From Phenylobacterium sp. (GTDB lineage: Bacteria; Pseudomonadota; Alphaproteobacteria; Caulobacterales; Caulobacteraceae), in the NCBI GenBank assembly GCA_025350885.1, contig JANXXA010000587.1, positions 1 through 6,441 on the forward strand: a stretch of DNA of 6,441 nucleotides, given 5' to 3'. Below the pieces are notes generated by a model. That model saw nothing but the letters and a program-made list of their open reading frames with translations, searched no databases and was not told the DNA's origin. Every line of letters starts with the position of its first letter. Within the stretch, counting starts at the first letter, position 1. The position numbers and the translations under genes were made by a program. Below are positions 1 to 5,269 of the stretch, piece by piece.

Positions 1-440
1 CGGCCTATCCCGGAACCCTCGAAGCCCTGCAGAAATGGGGAGTCTCGCGTCGGGTCGCCAGCTTCGTTCTGCCGCTGGGCTACTCGTTCAACCTCGACGG
101 GACGATGATGTACTGCACCTTCGCGACCCTTTTCGTCGCTCAGGCCTACGGCATTCCCCTGACGATCGGCCAGCAGATCACTATGCTGCTGCTGCTGATG
201 ATCACGTCAAAGGGCGTGGCCGGCGTGCCGCGCGCCTCGCTGGTGGTGATCTCCGCCACCCTGACCTATTTCCACCTGCCCGAGGCGGGGCTGCTGCTGA
301 TCCTGGCGGTCGACCATCTGCTCGACATGGGCCGCTCGGCGACCAATGTGGTCGGCAATTCGGTGGCCTCGGCGGTCGTGGCCAAGTGGGAAAACCAGAT
401 CGAGGCTCCGGCGACCGCGGCGGGCGCGGCCGCCACTTAG
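1..440 (+). CDS. Dicarboxylate/amino acid:cation symporter (DAACS family), C-terminal part
   Basis: This is the last 145 residues of an inner-membrane sodium- or proton-driven carrier for glutamate/aspartate or C4-dicarboxylates; the family is usually about 420-440 residues, so about two thirds lies left of the window. The first complete codon starts at base 3. Family hallmarks are clear in this fragment: the unwound TM7 motif SFNLDGT (28-34), equivalent to the NMDGT cation-binding loop; the hairpin-2 segment SKGVAGVPRAS (69-79); and the TM8 motif DHLLDMGRSATNVVGN (104-119). In TM8, Asp108, Arg111 and Asn115 match the substrate/cation-binding Asp394, Arg397 and Asn401 of the archaeal homologue GltPh. 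The conserved arginine favours an acidic substrate over a neutral amino acid. The tail (about 134-145) is alanine-rich and probably cytoplasmic. The gene converges on the DUF1365 gene with only 3 bp between stop codons. Family assignment is firm; substrate (Glu/Asp versus C4-dicarboxylate) is open. Confidence 0.93.
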   Translation, partial: AYPGTLEALQKWGVSRRVASFVLPLGYSFNLDGTMMYCTFATLFVAQAYGIPLTIGQQITMLLLLMITSKGVAGVPRASLVVISATLTYFHLPEAGLLLILAVDHLLDMGRSATNVVGNSVASAVVAKWENQIEAPATAAGAAAT

Positions 441-443
441 GGT

Positions 444-1217
444 CTAGGCCGCCAGCTGGCCTTGCGGCGCGACCGTGACCCGACGCTTGGGCGGCGGCGG
501 GCGGTGGCGGATCTTTTCGCCCTTCAGCCAGATTTTCAGGGCTTCCAGATGAATCGCCGCGACAACGCCCAGGGCCATCCAGGGATGGGTCAGTCCGGCC
601 TTCAGCAGGGTCGCGTCGGTCAACGGCCGGCGGTTCCCGGCGAAGCTCGCGGCCAGCATCAGGCCGTCGGCGTCGTGCACATCGACCGCCACCAGCACAT
701 TCTCGTCCGGCCGCAGGATGCGGAAGGCGTAGGACAGGTCCATGTCCATGAACGGCGAGACATAGAACGCCTTGCCACAGGCTTGGCGCACCAGGGCCGC
801 GTTGGGCGCCGGGATCAGGTAGCTGTGGCGCTCGCCGAAGGTGTTGTTGACCTCATAGAGGATCGCCGACAGCGCACCGTCGGTACGATGGCAGAAGAAC
901 ACCGTCAGCGGATTGAACGCCCGCCCGAGAATCTGGGGCATGGCCAGCATGCGGATCGGCCCGCCGTGTGCGATGCCGGCGGCGGCCAGATCAGCCTCCA
1001 CCTGAGCCTTCAGCGGCCGGCCCGAACCGTCGCCGAACCGGGCGGGGTCGAAACCGAACAGGTTGAAGCGGCCTACCCCCAGCGTCTTCAGCCGTAGCGT
1101 CGGCAGTTCGTCCAGGTCGATCAGCAGCATGAAGATCCGGTAGCCCAGCCGGTGCGCGCGCGGCTTCACCCGGGCATGGCTGACGTGACCGACATAGAGG
1201 CAGGAGGTCTGGCTCAT
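444..1217 (-). CDS. DUF1365 family protein
   Basis: A 257-residue protein with the DUF1365 signature throughout: an N-terminal block LYVGHVSHARVKPRAHRLGY (7-26) leading to LLIDLDELP (31-39), the central LGRAFNPLTVFFC (97-109), EVNNTFGERHSYL (122-134), KAFYVSPFMDMD (149-160), and a C-terminal IHLEALKIWLKG (222-233) followed by a proline/basic tail. The biochemical function is not established. The family travels with cyclopropane-synthase-like methyltransferases and FAD oxidoreductases in many proteobacteria, so a role in membrane-lipid modification is inferred from context. The ATG at 1217 is chosen because the family block starts within a few residues, a GGAGGT ribosome-binding site (1229-1224) lies six bases upstream, and the ATG overlaps the stop of the upstream FAD gene as ATGA (1217-1214), which predicts translational coupling. 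A longer reading frame exists upstream, but its extra 23 residues are arginine-rich and lie inside the FAD gene. Confidence 0.9.
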   Translation of the reverse strand: MSQTSCLYVGHVSHARVKPRAHRLGYRIFMLLIDLDELPTLRLKTLGVGRFNLFGFDPARFGDGSGRPLKAQVEADLAAAGIAHGGPIRMLAMPQILGRAFNPLTVFFCHRTDGALSAILYEVNNTFGERHSYLIPAPNAALVRQACGKAFYVSPFMDMDLSYAFRILRPDENVLVAVDVHDADGLMLAASFAGNRRPLTDATLLKAGLTHPWMALGVVAAIHLEALKIWLKGEKIRHRPPPPKRRVTVAPQGQLAA

Positions 1218-2572
1218 GCCGCCACCTCCGACGCGCGCGCGGGTGCGCGAACGTGAATGCGCCCGGACGGCTCGGCGACGGTCCAAGGACGGCGAAGCCC
1301 ACCCAGCTGCTCGGCCACCGCCAGGCCCGATTGCAGCGCGTCCTCATGAAAGCCGTGGCCGAAATAGGAACCGCAGAACCAGGTCCACCTCACACCTTGC
1401 AGGCTCCAGATTTCACGCTGGGCGGCGATGGCGGCGGCGTCGAACAGCGGATGCTCGTAGACTTCGGCGCGGATCACCGTCCCGGCGGCCGGGGGCGTCT
1501 TGGGGTCCAGAGTGACGAACAGCTCCGGCGCATCCTTCAGGCTTTGCAGGCGGTTCATCCAGTAGGTCACGCAGCCGGCCTGCGGCGCCTGGCGAAAGCC
1601 GATGTGATTCCAGCTGGCCCATGCGGCCCTTCGCCGGGGCATCAGGCCGCGATCGGTGTGCAGCACGGTCAGATTGCGGCTGTAGCGGAAGGCGCCCAGC
1701 AGGCGGGTCTCCTCAGGGCTTGCATCCTCGAGCAGCGCCAGCGCCGCGTCGCCATGCGTGGCGAGGACCACCTCGTCGAACCGTTGCACGGCGCCGGACG
1801 CATCGCGCACCTCGACTCCGGCCGACGTACGCCGCACCCCGGTCACCCGCGCGGCCGTGCGCACCTCGCCCCGGAAGGCAGCCGTCAGGGCGCGGACATA
1901 CGCGCGGCTGCCGCCGGAGACCGTCCGCCACAGGCCCCGACCGGACAGGCTCATCATCCCGTGATTCTGGAAGAACCGGATCAGCGACGCCGCCGGATAG
2001 GCGCCGATCGCCCCCAGCGACGTCGACCAGATCGCCGCGGCCTGGGGCAGCAGATGGTCATCGCGAAACGCCGGGCCGTAGCCCTTGCGCGCCAGGTAGT
2101 CGTCCAGCGGGGTCAGTGGCCCTTCAAGGCCAGCCAGGTCGCGCGGCGCCTCGCGATAGAACCGCATCACGTCGCGCAGCAGGCCCCAGAACCGCAGCGA
2201 GAGCAGATTGGACCGCTGGGCAAACAGGCCGCCAAGGCCAAGGCTGGAGTATTCGAACGCGCCGTTGTCGAGGCTGACGCTCAGCGACATGTCGGCCGGC
2301 TGACTGGCCACGCCCAGGTGTTCGAGCAGGGCTGTGAAGTTCGGATAGTTGGGCTCGTTGTAGACGATGAATCCGGTATCCACGGGGACCGCCGCCAGAT
2401 GGCCGGGAGCGTCGGCGGTATTGGCATGACCACCCAGCCGACTATCGGCCTCGAACAGGATCACCTCATGGCGCTGTGACAGCAGCCAGGCCGTCGACAG
2501 CCCGGCGATCCCCCCGCCCACCACGGCGATCCGCAACCGTTGCCCTTCCGCATCGAACACCCGCAACCTCAT
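1214..2572 (-). CDS. FAD-dependent oxidoreductase, amine-oxidase fold (COG2907-like)
   Basis: A cytosolic flavoprotein of 452 residues from the ATG used here. It has the dinucleotide-binding Rossmann motif VVGGGIAGLSTAW (17-29), the acidic end of the second strand at LFEAD (39-43), and the RLGGHANT segment (45-52) typical of amine-oxidase/phytoene-desaturase-fold enzymes. A C-terminal FAD-contact region follows at WFCGSYFGHGFHEDALQSG (398-416). The best family match is the COG2907 'predicted NAD/FAD-binding' group; the substrate is unknown. In this setting oxidation, desaturation or reduction of a methylated or methylenated acyl chain is plausible but inferred. It is the promoter-proximal gene of the minus-strand pair and overlaps DUF1365 by four bases (ATGA). 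The start is uncertain. The ATG at 2572 lacks a recognisable ribosome-binding site. A TTG at 2536, 12 codons downstream, has GGAAGGG six bases upstream and would begin right at the Rossmann strand, as family members usually do. A GTG at 2611 is less likely. The family call is strong; the start is moderate. Confidence 0.9.
   Translation of the reverse strand: MRLRVFDAEGQRLRIAVVGGGIAGLSTAWLLSQRHEVILFEADSRLGGHANTADAPGHLAAVPVDTGFIVYNEPNYPNFTALLEHLGVASQPADMSLSVSLDNGAFEYSSLGLGGLFAQRSNLLSLRFWGLLRDVMRFYREAPRDLAGLEGPLTPLDDYLARKGYGPAFRDDHLLPQAAAIWSTSLGAIGAYPAASLIRFFQNHGMMSLSGRGLWRTVSGGSRAYVRALTAAFRGEVRTAARVTGVRRTSAGVEVRDASGAVQRFDEVVLATHGDAALALLEDASPEETRLLGAFRYSRNLTVLHTDRGLMPRRRAAWASWNHIGFRQAPQAGCVTYWMNRLQSLKDAPELFVTLDPKTPPAAGTVIRAEVYEHPLFDAAAIAAQREIWSLQGVRWTWFCGSYFGHGFHEDALQSGLAVAEQLGGLRRPWTVAEPSGRIHVRAPARASEVAA
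2543..2549 (-). promoter_or_regulatory. Possible ribosome-binding site for an internal TTG start of the FAD gene
   Basis: The minus strand reads GGAAGGG (2549 to 2543), then six bases, then an in-frame TTG (2536-2534). Translation from there would give (M)RIAVVGGGIAGL, placing the first beta strand of the FAD-binding fold at the N-terminus as is normal for this family. Neither the ATG at 2572 nor the GTG at 2611 has an equivalent purine run. The match to the anti-Shine-Dalgarno is partial, so this remains a candidate only. Confidence 0.4.
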
Positions 2573-2614
2573 CCGTGAGACATCAGCGCCAACCGGCGGC
2601 GTCACTGGCACTAC

Positions 2615-2665
2615 TACGCCACGGGTCCCCCGCCGGATGCATCCGTTGCAAGCTATGGCCTCGTA
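2615..2665. promoter_or_regulatory. Divergent promoter/operator with 12-bp palindrome
   Basis: The only non-coding space between the divergent gene pairs (2573-2691) contains a perfect 12-bp palindrome, CGGATGCATCCG (2634-2645). Because it is palindromic, GCATCCG reads outward on both strands. On the plus strand the tetramer CGTA follows 16 bases after the palindrome (2662-2665); on the minus strand CGTA follows 15 bases after it (2618-2615). That spacing is like a -35/-10 pair of an ECF sigma factor facing each way, and the RpoE/ChrR class is recalled to prefer a TGATCC-like -35. The plus-strand start site would then be about 20 bases before the DUF1295 ATG. The palindrome could instead bind a dimeric regulator. 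The symmetry is observed; the promoter role is inference. Confidence 0.35.
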
Positions 2666-2691
2666 TCGACAGGGTGGAAAGCCGCGCCAAC

Positions 2692-3498
2692 ATGCTCATC
2701 GTGCTGACGCTCGCCGTGCTGGTCTGCATGACGGCGGTGATGGTGGCGGCCTGGGTCTTCGGCCTGCGGCGGCGCAACGGCGGTTGGACCGACGTCTTCT
2801 GGACCTTCGGGTCCGGCGCCGCCCTGGCCGGTGCGGCGCTGTTCCCCGTGTCGTGGGGGGCCGCGCCTGGTCCGCGTCAGTGGCTGGTGGCCGGCCTTGT
2901 GGCGCTGTGGTCGATCCGCCTGGGCCGCTACATTGCCGGGCGGGTCGGCGGCCACCCGGAAGACGTCCGCTATGCGCGGTTCCGCCAGGACTGGGGCGCG
3001 GACTATCCCCGCAACATGCTGTTCGTGGCCCTGCCCCAGGCGCCGGCGACGGCGCTGCTGGCGCTCTCGGTGCTGCTGGCCGCGCGCGCACCGGGCGCTA
3101 TCGGCCTGCGCGATGTGCTGGGCGTTGCGGTGCTGGTGCTGGCGATCCTCGGCGAGGGCCTGGCCGACGCCCAGATGAAGATGTTCAAGGCCGCGCCCGC
3201 CAGCCGGGGTCAGGTGTGTCAGGCGGGCCTCTGGGGCTGGTCGCGGCATCCGAACTACTTCTTCGAATGGCTGGGCTGGCTGGCCTACCCGCTGATCGCC
3301 CTGGACCTGGCCCGGCCGGTCACCTGGCTCAGCTTCACAGCCGCTGCGGTAGTGTTCATCCTGCTCACCCGCATCTCCGGCATCCCGCCGCTGGAAGACG
3401 CCCAGCTCCGCTCCAAGGGCGACGCCTACCGCGCCTATCAGCGCCGCGTCAGCGGCTTTTTCCCGTTGCCGCCCAAAGCCCCCCGAGGATCCACATGA
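2692..3498 (+). CDS. DUF1295 family membrane protein (steroid 5-alpha-reductase-like fold)
   Basis: A polytopic inner-membrane protein of 268 residues with about six to seven hydrophobic segments (roughly 1-24, 38-56, 64-82, 110-132, 138-158, 190-208, 211-229). The C-terminal half carries the family's conserved cofactor region: GLWGWSRHPNYFFEWLGW (179-196), then GIPPLEDAQL (230-239) and GDAYRAYQRRVSGFFPLPP (243-261). In the 5-alpha-reductase/ICMT superfamily this region holds NADPH- or SAM-contacting residues, so the protein could be a membrane-embedded C=C reductase or, less likely, a methyltransferase; no substrate is proven. The ATG at 2692 is chosen because it opens directly into the first membrane helix; a GGAAA run about 11 bases upstream is a weak, slightly distant ribosome-binding site. 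The open frame extends to 2476, but that part lies in the control region and antisense to the FAD gene. Its stop overlaps the next gene's start as ATGA (3495-3498), implying coupled synthesis with the methyltransferase. Confidence 0.9.
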   Translation: MLIVLTLAVLVCMTAVMVAAWVFGLRRRNGGWTDVFWTFGSGAALAGAALFPVSWGAAPGPRQWLVAGLVALWSIRLGRYIAGRVGGHPEDVRYARFRQDWGADYPRNMLFVALPQAPATALLALSVLLAARAPGAIGLRDVLGVAVLVLAILGEGLADAQMKMFKAAPASRGQVCQAGLWGWSRHPNYFFEWLGWLAYPLIALDLARPVTWLSFTAAAVVFILLTRISGIPPLEDAQLRSKGDAYRAYQRRVSGFFPLPPKAPRGST

Positions 3499-4538
3499 GT
3501 CTGGTCTCCACCACCCTGCAGGCCTTCGAAGGCGCACCCCTGCCCGACGCGATGCGCAAGGCCGCGATCCAGCTGCTGGTCTCCGGCGCACGGAAACAGG
3601 CTGCCTCTGCGGCGCCCGACGCCGACGCCGACTTTGCCCGCCAGATGGCCGTCCGGCCGATCGCCGAGCACACCGACGCGGCCAACGCGCAGCACTATGA
3701 GGTGCCCGCCGCCTTCTTCGAAGCCTGCCTCGGTCCGCGGCTCAAATACTCTTCCTGCCTCTATGCGCCGGGCGAGACCCTGGCCCAGGCCGAGGATCGG
3801 GCGCTGGCCGAGACCTGCCTTCACGCCGACCTGATCGACGGCCAGCGCATCCTCGAGCTTGGCTGCGGCTGGGGCTCGCTGTCCTTGTGGATGGCCCGGG
3901 CCTATCCGCACGCGCAGATCACCTCGGTGTCCAATTCGGCCAGCCAGGGCGAGTTCATCGCCGGCCGGGCCCGCGCCGAAGGCCTGACCAACCTGACCGT
4001 GGTCACCGCCGACATGAATGACTTCGATCCGCCAAACACTGAAGAGGGCGACGCGGGCCGGTTCGACCGCGTCGTCAGTGTCGAAATGTTCGAGCACATG
4101 GCCAACTGGCGCGCCCTGCTAAGCCGCGTGAAAACCTGGTTGAAGCCGGACGGCCGGCTGTTCATCCACATCTTCACCCACCGCACCGGCGCCTATCGCT
4201 TCGACGTCGAGGACGAGGCTGACTGGATCGCCCAGCACTTCTTCGCCGGCGGCGTGATGCCCAGCCACGGCCTGATGGCCCAGTTCCCCGACCTGTTTAC
4301 GGTGGAGCAGGACTGGCGCTGGAGCGGCGCCCACTATGCCAAGACCGCGCTGCACTGGCTGGCCAACTACGACCGCAACGTCGCCGCCATCCGCCCCGTG
4401 CTGAAGTCCGTCTATGGCGACCAGGCGGTGCTTTGGCACCGGCGCTGGCGGCTGTTCTTCCTGGCTACCGCCGGCCTCTTCGGTCACCGTGGCGGCGAGG
4501 AGTGGGGCGTCAGCCACTACAGATTGAGACCAGCGTAG
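3495..4538 (+). CDS. Cyclopropane-fatty-acid-synthase-family SAM-dependent methyltransferase
   Basis: A 347-residue class I methyltransferase predicted to act on unsaturated acyl chains of membrane phospholipids. SAM motif I is ILELGCGWGSLSLW (119-132), preceded by the substrate-site block QHYEVPAAFF (66-75) and LKYSSCLY (83-90). VSVEMFEHM (194-202), FIHIF (223-227) and GAHYAKT (278-284) follow. By eye, Glu200, His225 and Tyr281 match the bicarbonate-site Glu239, His266 and Tyr317 of E. coli Cfa, but the Cys139 position is Ser87, with a cysteine one residue later. The C-terminal half (EDEADWIAQHFFAGGVMPS, GEEWGVSHYRL) resembles plant coclaurine N-methyltransferase-like proteins more than classical Cfa, and the protein is somewhat shorter than E. 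coli Cfa (about 380 residues). The ATG at 3495 has GAGGAT five bases upstream and overlaps the DUF1295 stop. Cyclopropanation, C-methylation or methylenation are all possible; N-methylation is less likely given the lipid-type neighbours. Confidence 0.93.
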   Translation: MSLVSTTLQAFEGAPLPDAMRKAAIQLLVSGARKQAASAAPDADADFARQMAVRPIAEHTDAANAQHYEVPAAFFEACLGPRLKYSSCLYAPGETLAQAEDRALAETCLHADLIDGQRILELGCGWGSLSLWMARAYPHAQITSVSNSASQGEFIAGRARAEGLTNLTVVTADMNDFDPPNTEEGDAGRFDRVVSVEMFEHMANWRALLSRVKTWLKPDGRLFIHIFTHRTGAYRFDVEDEADWIAQHFFAGGVMPSHGLMAQFPDLFTVEQDWRWSGAHYAKTALHWLANYDRNVAAIRPVLKSVYGDQAVLWHRRWRLFFLATAGLFGHRGGEEWGVSHYRLRPA

Positions 4539-4551
4539 CGACCCAACCAAT

Positions 4552-4693
4552 CCTGCCATCCCGGACGGCCGCAGGCTGATCCGGGACCCAGGAGCAACCG
4601 CACAGCATGAACCTCCTGGGTCCCGGATCGGAGCCTGTCCTTGGGTCGGCCTGCGGCCGAGCCCGGGGGCTTCGCTGCGGCCGGGATGACAGG
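4552..4693. repeat. Nested inverted-repeat intergenic element (about 142 bp)
   Basis: Almost the whole gap between the methyltransferase and DUF2177 genes is palindromic at several levels. The outer arms 4552-4564 (CCTGCCATCCCGG) and 4681-4693 (CCGGGATGACAGG) match as inverted repeats at 12 of 13 positions; pairing continues inward as CGGCCGCAG (4566-4574) with CTGCGGCCG (4675-4683), with a few looped-out bases. A second inverse copy, CCTGCGGCCG (4650-4659), competes for the same left arm. The core is a perfect 17-bp inverted repeat, listed separately. The 'catcccgg...gggatga' ends and 'gggacccagg' core resemble dispersed palindromic repeats remembered from Caulobacterales and related genomes; multi-copy status cannot be shown from one window. 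It encodes no convincing protein. As RNA it would fold strongly and could separate expression of the two flanking genes. Confidence 0.8.
4578..4629. repeat. Perfect 17-bp inverted repeat, core hairpin
   Basis: GATCCGGGACCCAGGAG (4578-4594) is exactly complementary to CTCCTGGGTCCCGGATC (4613-4629) around an 18-base loop. After a two-base bulge the stem extends with CAGGCT (4572-4577) against AGCCTG (4632-4637). No run of T follows, so it is not a textbook intrinsic terminator, although so stable a stem may stall polymerase or protect the 3' end of the upstream message. Confidence 0.85.
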
Positions 4694-4713
4694 GATGGGG
4701 GAGGGAACACGAA

Positions 4714-5124
4714 ATGCTCAAATACCTGATCACCTACCTGGGGACCGGCCTGGCGTTCGCGGCGCTGGACGCGGTCTATCTGACGCTGGCCGGCCAGAAG
4801 GTCTATCGCCCGACGCTGGACTATGCCCTGGCCGACAAGCCGGCCCTGCCCGCGGCGGTGATCTTCTATCTGGTCTATGTGCTGGGCGTCGTTCTGCTGG
4901 CGGTCCTGCCCAATCGCGACGCCGGCCTGGCGAAGACCGCGCTGGCCGGCGCTCTGCTCGGCGCCATGTGCTACGCCACCTACGACCTGACCAACCAGGC
5001 GACGCTGAAGGTCTGGGCCACCCGCATCACCGTGATCGACATCTCTTGGGGAACCTTGCTCACCGCGTTCGGCGCCAGCGCCGGGTATCTGGCCTGGCGC
5101 TGGGCCTCAAAGACCTTTGGATAG
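4714..5124 (+). CDS. DUF2177 family small membrane protein
   Basis: A 136-residue predicted inner-membrane protein with four hydrophobic stretches (about 4-24, 46-66, 72-90 and 106-128). DUF2177 features are LDAVYLTLAG (18-27) in helix 1 and the well-conserved YATYDLTNQATLKVW (87-101) followed by ITVIDISWGTLL (105-116). The Asp/Asn/Thr-rich cluster at 91-97 next to a helix suggests a polar site in the membrane, but no activity is known for the family. A strong purine run, GGGGGAGGG (4697-4705), lies eight bases before the ATG at 4714, just outside the upstream repeat element. The gene has the same orientation as the methyltransferase and sits 175 bp after it; other members are recalled in the same neighbourhood as DUF1365 and Cfa-like genes, so it is tentatively counted as part of the lipid module. 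Whether it is co-transcribed through the repeat is unknown. Confidence 0.88.
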   Translation: MLKYLITYLGTGLAFAALDAVYLTLAGQKVYRPTLDYALADKPALPAAVIFYLVYVLGVVLLAVLPNRDAGLAKTALAGALLGAMCYATYDLTNQATLKVWATRITVIDISWGTLLTAFGASAGYLAWRWASKTFG

Positions 5125-5154
5125 CTGCCAATTGTCGCCCGCTTTGTCTCATGT

Positions 5155-5220
5155 GATGGTGGCCGCGAGGCCGCCGACACCATGGGACGGGGATCATTTC
5201 GTCCCGCCCGCCGCGGCCTC
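5155..5220. other. Dyad symmetry between DUF2177 and the acyl-CoA synthetase
   Basis: GAGGCCGC (5167-5174) is complementary to GCGGCCTC (5213-5220) and encloses a second hairpin, GGGACG (5184-5189) with CGTCCC (5200-5205). A competing pairing, ATGGTG (5155-5160) with CACCAT (5178-5183), uses the first arm differently. This may act as a weak terminator for DUF2177 or as folded leader RNA, but no U-tract follows, and short G+C palindromes are common in such DNA. No convincing promoter could be picked out in the rest of 5125-5269. Confidence 0.3.
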
Positions 5221-5269
5221 CAATAGTCATTGATCGCGCCGATTTGCGTCAGGCGCCGGGGAGGATTTG

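Noticed and set aside
1218..1286. Longer N-terminus (23 extra residues) for the DUF1365 protein
   Set aside because: The extra residues are an Arg-rich stretch within the FAD gene; the internal ATG has a good GGAGGT site and the ATGA overlap.
1253..2479. Long open frame (408 codons) on the plus strand
   Set aside because: It lies antisense to the FAD oxidoreductase; its translation is Arg/Gln/Gly/His-rich with no domain, as expected of a shadow frame in G+C-rich DNA.
2637..3494. Upstream extension of the methyltransferase frame to 633 codons
   Set aside because: The extension overlaps the DUF1295 gene in another frame and is Arg/Gly/Pro-rich shadow sequence; the ATG at 3495 has a ribosome-binding site and a family-like N-terminus.
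2653..3591. Minus-strand open frame of 312 codons
   Set aside because: It is antisense to DUF1295, with a low-complexity His/Gln/Arg/Gly translation and no motif.
4577..4582. TGATCC as an ECF-type -35 for DUF2177
   Set aside because: The hexamer sits inside the palindromic repeat, and no CGTA-like -10 was found at the right spacing.
4578..4637. Intrinsic terminator after the methyltransferase gene
   Set aside because: The stem is strong, but the 18-base loop is long and no T-run follows, so it is listed as a repeat instead.
4119..4733. Minus-strand frames of 204 and 66 codons across the intergenic repeat
   Set aside because: They arise from the palindromic repeat and the antisense of the methyltransferase; no family match and no ribosome-binding context was seen.
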